From: Roseivirga thermotolerans
Lineage (GTDB): Bacteria; Bacteroidota; Bacteroidia; Cytophagales; Cyclobacteriaceae
Direction: 5' to 3'
NCBI RefSeq assembly: GCF_014653175.1
Contig: NZ_BNAG01000002.1
Coordinates: 558,001-622,000 of the forward strand
Length of the DNA stretch: 64,000 bases
The notes under the pieces are model-generated. The model saw only the letters and a program-made list of their open reading frames with translations. It was not told the DNA's origin and did no database searches. Every line of letters starts with the position of its first letter. The first letter of the stretch is position 1. This document shows positions 27,748-37,434 of the stretch, piece by piece. The translations under genes were made by a program, and so were the position numbers.

Positions 27748-27901
27748 AGGTTTTTTGACTTATAGGCAAATATGCTCATTTCGTTCGAGATTTAATGAAA
27801 TGACAGCCAATTTGAAATTTAGTTTTGGGTGTTCAAAATGTTATGCATGCAGAGAATTATTCGATAACTTAACAACAAACCTAAAAACGTAAGAGTTACT
27901 C

Positions 27902-28771
27902 ATGAGAACAGATGGAATGTTAAAAGACGATGCACTAAAAGGTAAAACCATAATTGTAACCGGTGGAGGCACAGGCCTTGGGAGGTCTATGGGTAAGTAC
28001 TTTTTAGAGCTTGGGGCAAACCTTGTAATTACCAGCCGTAAGATGGAAGTGCTCGAAAAAACAGCCGCAGCACTTGAGGAAGAAACAGGTGGCAAGGTAC
28101 TACCTATTGCTTGCGATGTAAGGGAATATGACCAGGTAGAAGCTGTTCTTAAACAAACTGAGGATCATTTTGGGGCTATTCACGGACTCTTAAACAATGC
28201 GGCAGGTAATTTTGTGAGCCCTACGGAGCGCTTGTCGCACCGGGCATTTAATACCATTATAGACATTGTTTTAAAAGGTACGACCAACTTTACCCTTGCC
28301 CTTGGGAAACGATGGATTGATAAGAAACAAGCAGGAACAGTACTAAATATTGTAACCACTTATGCCTGGACGGGATCGGGCTATGTGGTGCCATCGGCTT
28401 GTGCCAAAGCGGGCGTTTTGGCTATGACACGTTCACTGGCCGTGGAATGGGCTAAATACAATATTCGTATGAATGCCATTGCACCAGGGCCATTTCCTAC
28501 AGAAGGGGCCTGGAGTCGATTACTTCCAGGAGATTTGGTGAAGAAATTCGATCCAGCCAAGCTTGTGCCCGTAGGCAGAGTGGGGGAACACCAGGAACTT
28601 GCCAACCTTGCAGCATACCTCATGTCTGATTTTTCTTCATTTGTCAATGGAGAGGTAGTTACTATTGATGGAGGTGAATGGTTAATGGGAGCCGGAGAGT
28701 TTAGTCATCTGGAAAAAATACCTCAGGAAATGTGGGATATGCTTGAAGCTTCTCGCGGAAAAAAGGCATAA
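27902..28771 (+). CDS. SDR oxidoreductase of the 2,4-dienoyl-CoA reductase type
   Basis: A 289-residue short-chain dehydrogenase with Rossmann motif TGGGTGLGRSMG, NNAAGNF, and a C-terminal IDGGEWL. The usual YxxxK motif is replaced by SACAK, which would look inactive in most SDRs. However, the segment TTYAWTGSGYVVPSACAKAG matches the mitochondrial dienoyl-CoA reductase (DECR1) arrangement, where the catalytic Tyr lies earlier. Tyr154, Ser165 and Lys169 here have the same spacing as Tyr199, Ser210 and Lys214 of human DECR1. It likely reduces 2,4-dienoyl-CoA with NADPH during beta-oxidation of unsaturated fatty acids. The start may instead be ATG at 27917. TAGTTTTG at 27820-27827 is a -7-like element upstream. 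Two hairpins follow the stop codon. Confidence 0.9.
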   Translation: MRTDGMLKDDALKGKTIIVTGGGTGLGRSMGKYFLELGANLVITSRKMEVLEKTAAALEEETGGKVLPIACDVREYDQVEAVLKQTEDHFGAIHGLLNNAAGNFVSPTERLSHRAFNTIIDIVLKGTTNFTLALGKRWIDKKQAGTVLNIVTTYAWTGSGYVVPSACAKAGVLAMTRSLAVEWAKYNIRMNAIAPGPFPTEGAWSRLLPGDLVKKFDPAKLVPVGRVGEHQELANLAAYLMSDFSSFVNGEVVTIDGGEWLMGAGEFSHLEKIPQEMWDMLEASRGKKA

Positions 28772-29097
28772 GCCCCAAATTACTTTGGGGCTACTGGAAG
28801 GCGAAGCGTAAGCTTAGGAATATTGATCTTTAACCCAAGGTTTCAACCTTGGGTGATTCTCATGAATCAATAAGGCTTCTGGTTGAGGTTGTACAATAAG
28901 GAGTAAGTTTTTGTGATTGTGAAATATGGCTAATAACTGGCGTATCATCGTCTTTGTGTAATTTGACACCCTTTGATAGTACTTCAAGGAAGCTTCGGTT
29001 TTCAGTACTAGCACATTTTATTTTCTCACCCCAAAACTTCACACAAACTTTAAATTGCCTAACCCTTAAGCTAACATTCGGGCTGTAGCTTACCTGA
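28772..29097. other. Intergenic stretch with two perfect hairpins
   Basis: GCCCCAAATTACTTTGGGGC (28772-28791) is an 8-bp perfect stem immediately after the SDR stop, and ACCCAAGGT/ACCTTGGGT (28833-28854) is a 9-bp perfect stem with a 4-base loop. Neither has a T run, so they may be transcript-end stabilisers or weak terminators. The remaining ~240 bases to the next start show no gene and no clear promoter. Confidence 0.6.
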
Positions 29098-30798
29098 GTG
29101 TTTCGGAAGGCTGTACTAGGATTAATTATTCTTGGGCAATCTGCGTTGATTTGGGCGCAGATAAGGAGCAATAATGTACTTATTTCTACCTCCTCCAATT
29201 CGGCCAATACACTCTCCGTGCAGCTTAGGTCATTGAATGGTCTGGGCAATTTTTATACCTCTACCGATCCGGATTCTGCCTTTTACTATGCCAAACGTGC
29301 GTTGGATGAAGCGCTTGAATCCGGCAACCTTCACCAGCAGGCGCAAGCGCAACGCACCATAGGGCAGGTCTTCTATCTACAAGGGGCTTATGACAATGCT
29401 ATTGCTTACCTCACCGATGCACTAGCCAAGTTTAGTCAGCTAGAAATGAAAGCCGAGACAGCCCAAACCCTGCTTTCTCTAGGCGCGGCTTATCAGTTTC
29501 ATAACTTATGGGCCGAAGCGATTAAAGAGTATAAGAGGGCTCGTAGCATTTTTGAACAGCTGGCCGATTCTACAGGAATGGCCGAAACCTATGGCGTTAT
29601 TGGGCATTATTTTGAAAAAACTGCCCAGGCCGATTCTGCTTTTTACTATCAATACAAAGCATTGCAGCTCTACGAGGCTTTAGACGACCCCAGAGGAAAA
29701 GCCACTATTTATGATAATATAGGTAGTGTTTATGAAGACCTGGGGCAGTTCGATAAGGCATTCGAATACTTCTTACTATCGGCTCATTACGACTCCCTGT
29801 GTAATAACTTGCCCGCTTTGGTGAATACACTCAATAATCTGGGAGATACCTTTAGAAAGCGAGGCAAAGTGGCCGAAGCTGTTGCCTATACCAACCTAGC
29901 GCTGCACTTGGCCGATTCGCTGCAACTCAACTACGAAGTTCTCAGTGCCTATCACGACATGGCCAAAGTTTACCGGTCGAACGGGCAGTTGAGTCTGGCA
30001 CTTAGTTATTACGACAGTGCCTATGAGTTTTCGCAAGAACTCTTTAACTCACAGATTGCCGGCCAAATAGCCAATTTTCAAACCCTCTATGAAACACAAG
30101 AAAAAGAGCAAGCCATAGCCCGCCTGGAGGCTGGGAAGAGAATTGATCGGCAGGCGAAAAATTCACTCGTAATAGGTGGTTTAGGACTGGTGTTTTTTAC
30201 AGCACTCGTGGCCGTACAAGAAAGAAAACGGAGAAACAAGGCTACTGAGGCTCTAAAGGCTCAAAAAGCATTGAGCGATGAGCGAATACGCAATATTGAG
30301 CTGGAGCAGCAGGCCCTTCAGGCACAACTGGAAAATAAACGACTCAAAGAGGAACAATTCTATTTGGAATTGGAAGCCCGAAGCCAGGATCTTACGGCTA
30401 AGACATTGCACATTATTCAAAAAAACAGGTTACTCAAAGATATCCGGGAGCAAATCGATCAGCTGGAAAAAGAGTCTAAAATGAAAGCCGAAGTGCTGGA
30501 AGGGCTAAGTAACAGCATCGATAAGGGCTTTCGGTTCGATACGGAGTGGGAACACTTTCAAGACACCTTCAATCAGGTACACGATGATTTTACCCTCCGT
30601 ATTAGAAGCCGGTACCCAGAACTCACCGATTCTGATATTAGGCTGTGCTCACTAATCCGCATGGGTATAAGCTCAAAAGATATTTCAACCCTGCTGGGAA
30701 TAAATACCGATAGTCTCAGAGTAGCTCGATATAGGCTAAAGAAGAAGCTTCATCTGAGGCATGGTCTCAAACTCAAAGAATTTCTAGCCGAGTATTAA
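29098..30798 (+). CDS. Membrane-anchored TPR protein with C-terminal LuxR-like HTH
   Basis: A 566-residue regulator. It starts at GTG with a signal peptide (MFRKAVLGLIILGQSALIWAQ in outline). TPR units fill about 45-320 and should be periplasmic. One transmembrane helix is at about 356-374, then a cytoplasmic coiled coil (about 380-480), then a helix-turn-helix of the two-component effector type at about 505-560 (LTDSDIRLCSLIRMGISSKD and DSLRVARYRLKKKL). Such one-protein TPR-HTH sensors are common in Bacteroidetes and skip phosphotransfer. It stands just ahead of a TonB receptor, phytase and glycoside hydrolase on the same strand and probably controls them. Confidence 0.88.
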   Translation: MFRKAVLGLIILGQSALIWAQIRSNNVLISTSSNSANTLSVQLRSLNGLGNFYTSTDPDSAFYYAKRALDEALESGNLHQQAQAQRTIGQVFYLQGAYDNAIAYLTDALAKFSQLEMKAETAQTLLSLGAAYQFHNLWAEAIKEYKRARSIFEQLADSTGMAETYGVIGHYFEKTAQADSAFYYQYKALQLYEALDDPRGKATIYDNIGSVYEDLGQFDKAFEYFLLSAHYDSLCNNLPALVNTLNNLGDTFRKRGKVAEAVAYTNLALHLADSLQLNYEVLSAYHDMAKVYRSNGQLSLALSYYDSAYEFSQELFNSQIAGQIANFQTLYETQEKEQAIARLEAGKRIDRQAKNSLVIGGLGLVFFTALVAVQERKRRNKATEALKAQKALSDERIRNIELEQQALQAQLENKRLKEEQFYLELEARSQDLTAKTLHIIQKNRLLKDIREQIDQLEKESKMKAEVLEGLSNSIDKGFRFDTEWEHFQDTFNQVHDDFTLRIRSRYPELTDSDIRLCSLIRMGISSKDISTLLGINTDSLRVARYRLKKKLHLRHGLKLKEFLAEY

Positions 30799-30980
30799 GT
30801 AAAGCTTGTTAACATTTTCTGTGTTTATAGGTTTTTGATTTTCAGTAGGTAATGGTTCTCTGTATATGTTTTGTTAACGTTTTTGAGTAGCAATTTATCA
30901 CTTGCTTAACCTCCGGTTCATCAAGCCTTATCAGGTCATTTTCATATTTGACCCATTCAATTTCACGAACAAAAACAACT

Positions 30981-33746
30981 ATGAAAAGACTATTACTAAC
31001 CATTGCAATCATTGGCCTTATAGCCACCCCTGCGTTTACCCAAGGGGTAGTTAAAGGCAGGGTGTTGGATGAGCTAGGCCTGCCTTTGCCGGGGGCAACT
31101 GTGCTGTTGCCGGGTTTAGAGAAAGGAATGCCAACCGATGCCAACGGCTACTATACTATAGTTGAAGTGCCGGCCGGTGAGCACAACATCACCGTTACTT
31201 TTGTAGGCTACAAAAAGATAGAGCAGCAAATAACCGTTTTAGACAACACCACTACCACACAAAACTTTTCTATGGAGCCCGGATACACCACAGGGGGCGA
31301 AGTGATAATAGTGGGCGATCGTTTGAAAGGGCAGGCCAAAGCGCTCAACCAACAACGAACCAACGCTAACATTACCAATGTGGTAGCTGCCGACCAGATA
31401 GGTAGGTTCCCCGATGCTAACATTGGCGATGCCCTAAAACGAATTCCGGGTATTACCATCCAGAACGACCAGGGAGAAGCCAGAAACATTATTGTGAGAG
31501 GCTTGGCTCCGCAGCTCAATTCAGTAACGCTCAATGGTGAACGAATCCCCTCGGCAGAAGGAGATAATAGGAATATTCAACTAGATCTTATTCCGGCCGA
31601 TCTGATTCAAACCATTCAGGTAAATAAAGCCGTTTTGCCCGATATGGATGCCGATGCCATTGGTGGTTCTGTGAATCTTGTAACCCGCTCGGCCCCTGCA
31701 GGAAGAAGGCTGTCCGGCACCCTTGCCTCAGGGTATAACTTCCTGTCCGAAAAGCCCATATGGACCGGTACACTCATTGCTTCCGATCGTTTTGCCAACG
31801 GCAAACTTGGAGCGGTCTTTTCGGCCAGCTACAATAATCATGACTTTGGCTCAGACAATGTGGAGGCCGTGTGGTATGAAGGAGACAATGGCGAAGCACT
31901 TATCGAAGAATTCGACATTAGAGAATACCAGGTGCAGCGGGTACGAAGAAGCTTTAACCTCGCTCTCGACTACGAAATCAATGCCAATCACAAACTCTAT
32001 CTATCCGGAGTATATAACTGGCGAGACGATTGGGAAAATAGGTTTAGAATGCGCGTGTCACAGATTGATGACGCTTTTGATGATGGCGATGCCATTTCTA
32101 CAGGCATGCGCACCTGGAATTTGCCGGCTAGGGTAGAATACCAAACCAAAGGCGGCCTTGACAGCGATAGAGTTAGAAAGAGAAGGTTGGAGGATCAGCG
32201 CAACAGAAATATTACCCTAAAGGGAGAACACTTGTTTAACAGCCTGAAAATGACCTGGTCTGCTACCTATGCCAAAGCATCTGAAGATCGCCCCAACGAG
32301 CGATATATCTCGTATCGCCAGAGTAACCAGAATGTGTTTGTAGACCTGCGCGACCCGGGTTTCCCTTTGGCCAACCTCATTAACCCTGCCGACAACCTGA
32401 ACATTGGCTTAAATGAGATTTCTGAAAACCATGACTACACAGAAGATGAGGATTTCAATGCAAGAGTAGACTTTCAGAAGCCATTGACCAGCAAGGCACT
32501 CCTTAAATTTGGAGGAAGAGTAAGAACCAAAAACAAACTAAGAGACAACTCTTTCTTCTCATACGAACCTGTCGATGAAGATGCCTTTGGCGCAAGGTTG
32601 GGCAATGTACCCAACAGCAGCTACACCAACCCTAACTATCTGGCCGGTAGCAAGTACAAAGTAGGTCGCTTTGCTACTCCGGCATTCTTAGGAGGATTAG
32701 ACCTTAAGAATCCTGCCCTTTTTGACGAAACCGATGAGTTAGGCGAGTATGCGGCCAGCAACTATAGTGCAACGGAGAACATTTATGCCACATACGCCAT
32801 GGCCGATATACAATTCAATGAAAAACTCTCAGGCATAGTAGGTCTGCGCTATGAAGCCACATCCATTGATTATACCGGTAATATTTTCGATGTAGATAAC
32901 GATGTGGTCACCGGAACTTCAGACGATCAGAACTATGGCAATTTTATGCCCGGACTACACCTCAATTATAACTTTAGCGATTATTCTATTTTACGCTTTG
33001 CCTGGACAAACACTATTGCCCGACCCAATTATTTCGATTTGGTGCCCTATGCAGAGTTTAGCCCGGACGATCAGGAGCTGGTACGTGGTAACCCTGTCCT
33101 GGAAGCCACAACCTCTATGAACTTCGATCTGATGTTCGAAAACTACTTTGAAAACATTGGTATCATTTCGGGCGGTGTGTTTTACAAAGATGTAGACCAC
33201 TTTATTTATGAGCGGGTTATTGAAGGCTACAACGACCCTGAGTTTGGCAATGATTTGGAATATACCACCTTCGAAAACGGAGGTACGGCTGAAATATATG
33301 GAGTGGAAGTGGCTGTGCAGCGACAACTATGGAAAGGCCTTGGGCTTTACCTCAATTACACTTATACGCAATCTTCAACCACCGGTATTCAGGGCCGAGA
33401 AGAAGAAGATATTGAGTTGCCGGGAACAGCCAACAATATGTTCAATGCATCATTGAGCTACGAAACGCCCAAACTGGTGCTCAGAGCCTCGCTCAATTAT
33501 GCCAGCGATTATATAGATGAATTGGGAGGCGATGCCTTTGAAGATCGTTTTTACGACAAACAGACCTTTATAGACCTGAATGGTTCTTACGCCTTTACAC
33601 CACAATGGAGGTTTTTCTTTGAGGTGAATAACCTCACCAATCAGCCATTGCGCTATTATCAGGGAGTGAGCAGTCGCACCATGCAGGTAGAATACTACAA
33701 CGTTAGGTTCAATGCCGGCTTAAAATTCGATTTGTTCAACGACTAG
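30981..33746 (+). CDS. TonB-dependent receptor with N-terminal carboxypeptidase-like domain
   Basis: A 921-residue outer-membrane receptor. Signal peptide MKRLLLTIAIIGLIATPAFTQ (in outline), then a CarbopepD_reg-like beta sandwich (about 22-105: VVKGRVLDELGLPLPGATV), a plug domain with IGRFPDANIGDALKRIPGI and IIVRGLAPQLNSVTLNGERI, and a beta-barrel that ends in a phenylalanine-rich strand. It belongs to the group of TonB receptors named for large substrates, not the SusC group: no SusD partner follows. The frame could be read from a TTG at 30948, but the ATG at 30981 fits the signal peptide. The phytase gene starts 58 bases after its stop, so its ligand may be inositol phosphate or a product of it. 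Confidence 0.93.
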   Translation: MKRLLLTIAIIGLIATPAFTQGVVKGRVLDELGLPLPGATVLLPGLEKGMPTDANGYYTIVEVPAGEHNITVTFVGYKKIEQQITVLDNTTTTQNFSMEPGYTTGGEVIIVGDRLKGQAKALNQQRTNANITNVVAADQIGRFPDANIGDALKRIPGITIQNDQGEARNIIVRGLAPQLNSVTLNGERIPSAEGDNRNIQLDLIPADLIQTIQVNKAVLPDMDADAIGGSVNLVTRSAPAGRRLSGTLASGYNFLSEKPIWTGTLIASDRFANGKLGAVFSASYNNHDFGSDNVEAVWYEGDNGEALIEEFDIREYQVQRVRRSFNLALDYEINANHKLYLSGVYNWRDDWENRFRMRVSQIDDAFDDGDAISTGMRTWNLPARVEYQTKGGLDSDRVRKRRLEDQRNRNITLKGEHLFNSLKMTWSATYAKASEDRPNERYISYRQSNQNVFVDLRDPGFPLANLINPADNLNIGLNEISENHDYTEDEDFNARVDFQKPLTSKALLKFGGRVRTKNKLRDNSFFSYEPVDEDAFGARLGNVPNSSYTNPNYLAGSKYKVGRFATPAFLGGLDLKNPALFDETDELGEYAASNYSATENIYATYAMADIQFNEKLSGIVGLRYEATSIDYTGNIFDVDNDVVTGTSDDQNYGNFMPGLHLNYNFSDYSILRFAWTNTIARPNYFDLVPYAEFSPDDQELVRGNPVLEATTSMNFDLMFENYFENIGIISGGVFYKDVDHFIYERVIEGYNDPEFGNDLEYTTFENGGTAEIYGVEVAVQRQLWKGLGLYLNYTYTQSSTTGIQGREEEDIELPGTANNMFNASLSYETPKLVLRASLNYASDYIDELGGDAFEDRFYDKQTFIDLNGSYAFTPQWRFFFEVNNLTNQPLRYYQGVSSRTMQVEYYNVRFNAGLKFDLFND

Positions 33747-33804
33747 TTAGTTTACTATTAACAGATTTAAAGAAGGTGGCCTTAAGGCTACCTTCATTTT
33801 TGCT

Positions 33805-34854
33805 ATGATAAAGAAAATTAATCTACTAATCCCTTTGGTTTGGCTTATGGCCATGGCTTGCAACAACCAACAGTCAACTATAAAACCTATACTGGTTACC
33901 GAAGCAGTAAAGCATGACTCTGACGATCCGGCCATTTGGATTAACCGCCAGGATCCTTCCAAAAGCCTTGTTATTGGCACGGATAAACACGAAGATGGGG
34001 CCTTGTATGTCTTCGATTTGCAGGGAAGAATTTTTCCGGAAAAAGTGGTGAGAGGACTAAAGCGCCCGAACAATGTAGACGTTGGTTATGATTTGGTACT
34101 AGGCAAAGACACAGTAGACTTTGCCGTAACCGGTGAAAGACTCACTTCCATGCTTCGGGTATACTCTGTCCCGGACATGAAGCCAATTGATGGAGGAGGT
34201 TTTCCTATGTTTGAGGGAGAAACGGCTCCGGAACATCGAGACCTTATGGGCATTGCCCTGTATCAACGCCCTGCCGATAAGAAGACCTTTGTAATTATGG
34301 GGCGAAAAACCGGGCCAAGCCAAGGCTATTTGTGGCAATACGCGTTAGAGGCAGACTCGCTGGGCCAACTGCAGGCCCGGTTGGTAAGAAAGTTTGGCAA
34401 GTTTAGCGGGGTAAAGGAAATTGAAGCTATTGCAGTAGACCATGAACTGGGGTATGTCTATTATTCCGATGAAAATGTGGGCATTCGAAAGTATTATGCC
34501 GATCCTGAGAAAGGTAATGAAGAGCTTGCTCTTTTTGGTACTGAAGGCTTTGCAGATGACCACGAGGGAATTTCAATCTATACTACAGAAAATGGACGGG
34601 GCTTTATTCTGGTTTCCGATCAGCAAGCTAATAGCTTCAGAATTTTTCCCAGAGAAGGAGAAGCACAAGACCCTCATTCACACCAGTTGTTAAAGGTGGT
34701 CAGGCTATCGACCAAAGAGAGTGATGGTTCTGAAATAACCAGCTTGCCATTGAACGATATGTTTAAAAAAGGACTCTTTGTAGCCATGTCAGACGATCGC
34801 ACCTTTCAATACTACCGCCCGGAAGACCTGCTCGATAGCCTTTTAAAGAAGTAG
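33805..34854 (+). CDS. Beta-propeller phytase lipoprotein (3-phytase)
   Basis: A 349-residue lipoprotein (signal with lipobox ending Cys19). The mature part is a six-bladed beta-propeller phytase: SDDPAIWIN at 39-47, a calcium-binding TGERLTSMLRVY region, REVEA-like segment IEAIAVDHELGYVYYSDEN, and FADDHEGISIY with the Glu of the active site. BPPs split phosphate from myo-inositol hexakisphosphate at neutral pH and need Ca2+. Length matches the single-domain family members. Linked TonB receptors next to BPPs are known in marine bacteria such as Shewanella. The lipoprotein signal places it on a membrane, probably the cell surface. Co-transcription with the receptor is likely; a strong hairpin follows. 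Confidence 0.93.
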   Translation: MIKKINLLIPLVWLMAMACNNQQSTIKPILVTEAVKHDSDDPAIWINRQDPSKSLVIGTDKHEDGALYVFDLQGRIFPEKVVRGLKRPNNVDVGYDLVLGKDTVDFAVTGERLTSMLRVYSVPDMKPIDGGGFPMFEGETAPEHRDLMGIALYQRPADKKTFVIMGRKTGPSQGYLWQYALEADSLGQLQARLVRKFGKFSGVKEIEAIAVDHELGYVYYSDENVGIRKYYADPEKGNEELALFGTEGFADDHEGISIYTTENGRGFILVSDQQANSFRIFPREGEAQDPHSHQLLKVVRLSTKESDGSEITSLPLNDMFKKGLFVAMSDDRTFQYYRPEDLLDSLLKK

Positions 34855-34906
34855 CAGCTTACCTTTTGGGCAAGTACTGTAAACTAGAAAACCATAGTTC
34901 TTTTCT

Positions 34907-34944
34907 AGGCAGGCCTGAGGGAAACAAATTCCTCAGGCCTGTCT
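34907..34944 (+). terminator. Strong hairpin after the phytase gene
   Basis: GGCAGGCCTGAGG pairs with CCTCAGGCCTGTC over about 13 bases with a 10-base A/T-rich loop. The T run after it is short, so termination may be partial. It separates the phytase and glycoside hydrolase genes. Confidence 0.7.
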
Positions 34945-35024
34945 TCCATAAACAGCTCTGCCAATTTTGTTCTTTGCATGGTTCGTGGCTTTCTCTTAGT
35001 TTAGGAGTTCTTCATTCCGATTGT

Positions 35025-37421
35025 ATGAAAAAGACCTCTCTATTCGCGCTGGGAGTTTTGGTCGCTATGGGCTGTAGCCCTACTTCTCAGAACTCGATTT
35101 TCGATGAACTCCTTTCTTCCACAGAATACATTGATGGCACTACTGAATACCTGGCCTCGCCTTATGTAACGGCAGGAGACCGGTTATACATGGTGGGGCA
35201 TCAGGACGGAACTTTTCCGGACCTTGGCTGGCATGTGACTGGTGAAATGGGGGGTATTTGGGATCACCCCATAAAGCTAATGGATGGCTTTAGCATCTCA
35301 CTCAATAGTAATGGGCAGAGCGTTTGCCTGGAAGAGGCCGAAAAGTTCAGAAATTACCCTTTTGCCAATAAGCACTTCTATAAACTCAACCAGTTGGGCC
35401 TGGAGGCCGAGCGAACTCAGTTTGTGCCTGACGGTGAAGAGGCTGTATATGTCGAGCTCAAGTTGAAAAACCTGGGTGGTGAAACAAAAACTGTCGACCT
35501 AACCTTCTCTGGTATGATCGATTTGAGGCCCGTTTGGCTGGGCGAACGAACCCAGATGAATGATGGACAGGACAAAGCCCAATATGAAAAAGCAATAGAT
35601 GGAATAGTGGGCAAAGATGCCGATAACGAATGGTATGTGGCTTTTGCCTCCAATACGCCTTCAGCCGGCAACTCTGTGGGTATGGTGCCTTGCGATTATG
35701 AGCGAAAAGGAAAAGGAGTAAATGCTTCGCTGACGTATGCGTTGAAGGTGAAACCCGGAAAAACGGAGACCATTTCTTTCGTAATTGCGGGCTCCCATCA
35801 ATCCAAAGAAAAAGCTTTGAACACACTCAGTCGGGTGAGGGAAGAGGCCGGAGATATGCTACAAACTAAGGCCAAAAGGTATCAAACCATTGCCCAAACG
35901 GCCGAGTTGCATATTCCTGACCAACGCCTTGAGCAAGCCTTTCGCTGGGTAAAATATAATACAGACTGGCTGGTGCGCGATGTAGAAGGCCTTGGAAGAG
36001 GCATTACTGCCGGAATTCCTGACTATCCGTGGTACTTTGGGGCCGATAGTGAATATGCGCTGCAAGGGGCGGTAGCCATAGGCATGCACGATGTCTCTGA
36101 AAAGACCATTGCTCTTATCGACAGTGTGTCAAACGCTATTAATAAGGGTAGTGGTAAAATTATCCATGAAATGTCTACCAACGGTGCAGTCTTTAATCCC
36201 GGCAATCTCAACGAAACTCCTCAATATACCAGCCTTATATGGGAGGTGTTCAAGTGGACAGGCGATATGGATTTTCTTAAAAAGCATTATGCTACGGCTA
36301 TAGCCGGTTTAGATTGGCTCTTAAAAGAGCATGATGAAAATGGTAATTTGTTGGCCGATGGTTATGGCATGATGGAAATTCATGGACTGGAGTCTGAGAT
36401 GATCGATGTGGCAGCGTATACCTATAAAGCCTTTATTGATGCTGCTCAGATGGCCCGGGTATTGGGTGAAGAAGAGCGGGCTGCCGACTTTAGTGCTAAG
36501 GCCGAGCAACTGGCAAATACAATTAATACCGATTTCTGGGTTGAAGAGTTTGACTCCTATGCCGATTTTATTGGCACGGCTAAAGAGGCCTTGCATTTAA
36601 TTGATGGAGCCATCGTAAGGGCCGATACTCTGAATAAGCCCTGGGCTGTTTTGGAACTTAAGAATACTCAAAAGAAAATAAGGAGCTATGCTCCAAATAA
36701 AAAACAAGGCTTTGTGCTATACCACAACTGGGTGGTAAACACACCCATGGAGGTGGGGGTGGCCAAAGAGCAGTATGCCCTCAGGGCCCTGAAAACAGGT
36801 AGTAAATATGTGAATCCGTTTGGTGTATTCGTAACAGGCATCGACAGGGACGAATCGGCCGGAACAGATGATGGTGGCTTTGCCAAGAAGATGAAGATTT
36901 TTAGCTATACCGGTGCTGTTATGACTTTACCGACCGGAGTTCAGGCTATTGCAGAAAATAATTATGGCAGACCGGATGAAGCATTGGATTACTTGCAGCG
37001 AATGACCAACTCATTTAGCTATGCCCTGCCGGGGTCTATGTATGAAGTGAGTCCCGATTTTGGGATGATTGTTCAGGCCTGGAATATTTATTCCTACGCT
37101 TTCCCTATTGTACGTCAGTTTTTTGGAATAAACCCTATGGCCCATCGCTCGGAAGTAATGATTAGCCCTTTAATGCCTTCGGCCTGGAATGAGGCTGCTA
37201 TAAACAACCTAAAGGTAGGGGAGCATTTGCTTTCGGTGGCGTACAAGCGTTTGGATAATGGAGAAGAGCTAACTATAAGCCAGCCTAAGGATGCCCTGAG
37301 TATGGTGTTCGATGAAGAGCGTTATGAAGTAACTGTGGTTAGGGGTGAGCAGCTAAGAAACAACGGCCCCCAAATAAGACTAGAAGGAAAAGAAATTGTA
37401 GTGATCCTCCGACCAAGATAG
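35025..37421 (+). CDS. Lipoprotein glycoside hydrolase with (alpha/alpha)6 barrel, debranching-enzyme/GH63-like
   Basis: A 798-residue protein starting at ATG 35025 with a lipobox ending Cys17 (VLVAMGC). An N-terminal beta-sandwich domain (about 30-280) is followed by an alpha/alpha toroid (about 310-690) with WVKYNTDWLVRD, GIPDYPWYFGADSEY, DADGYGMMEIHG-like acidic segments and GTDDGGFAKK. The order and motifs resemble bacterial glycogen-debranching/GH63-like inverting alpha-glucosidases; the exact family needs a profile search. The frame is open upstream to 34866, but those 53 residues carry a terminator stem and no signal peptide. It is separated from the phytase by a hairpin and may have its own promoter. 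Surface or periplasmic sugar release is the likely role. Confidence 0.8.
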   Translation: MKKTSLFALGVLVAMGCSPTSQNSIFDELLSSTEYIDGTTEYLASPYVTAGDRLYMVGHQDGTFPDLGWHVTGEMGGIWDHPIKLMDGFSISLNSNGQSVCLEEAEKFRNYPFANKHFYKLNQLGLEAERTQFVPDGEEAVYVELKLKNLGGETKTVDLTFSGMIDLRPVWLGERTQMNDGQDKAQYEKAIDGIVGKDADNEWYVAFASNTPSAGNSVGMVPCDYERKGKGVNASLTYALKVKPGKTETISFVIAGSHQSKEKALNTLSRVREEAGDMLQTKAKRYQTIAQTAELHIPDQRLEQAFRWVKYNTDWLVRDVEGLGRGITAGIPDYPWYFGADSEYALQGAVAIGMHDVSEKTIALIDSVSNAINKGSGKIIHEMSTNGAVFNPGNLNETPQYTSLIWEVFKWTGDMDFLKKHYATAIAGLDWLLKEHDENGNLLADGYGMMEIHGLESEMIDVAAYTYKAFIDAAQMARVLGEEERAADFSAKAEQLANTINTDFWVEEFDSYADFIGTAKEALHLIDGAIVRADTLNKPWAVLELKNTQKKIRSYAPNKKQGFVLYHNWVVNTPMEVGVAKEQYALRALKTGSKYVNPFGVFVTGIDRDESAGTDDGGFAKKMKIFSYTGAVMTLPTGVQAIAENNYGRPDEALDYLQRMTNSFSYALPGSMYEVSPDFGMIVQAWNIYSYAFPIVRQFFGINPMAHRSEVMISPLMPSAWNEAAINNLKVGEHLLSVAYKRLDNGEELTISQPKDALSMVFDEERYEVTVVRGEQLRNNGPQIRLEGKEIVVILRPR

Positions 37422-37434
37422 TTTGAATGGCTTT

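Noticed and set aside
28860-29249. 129-codon minus-strand frame over the start of the TPR-HTH gene
   Set aside because: It overlaps the signal peptide and first TPR of a well-supported gene and shows no protein-like features.
30948-30980. TonB receptor starting at TTG 30948
   Set aside because: It places eleven polar residues ahead of a standard signal peptide that begins at ATG 30981.
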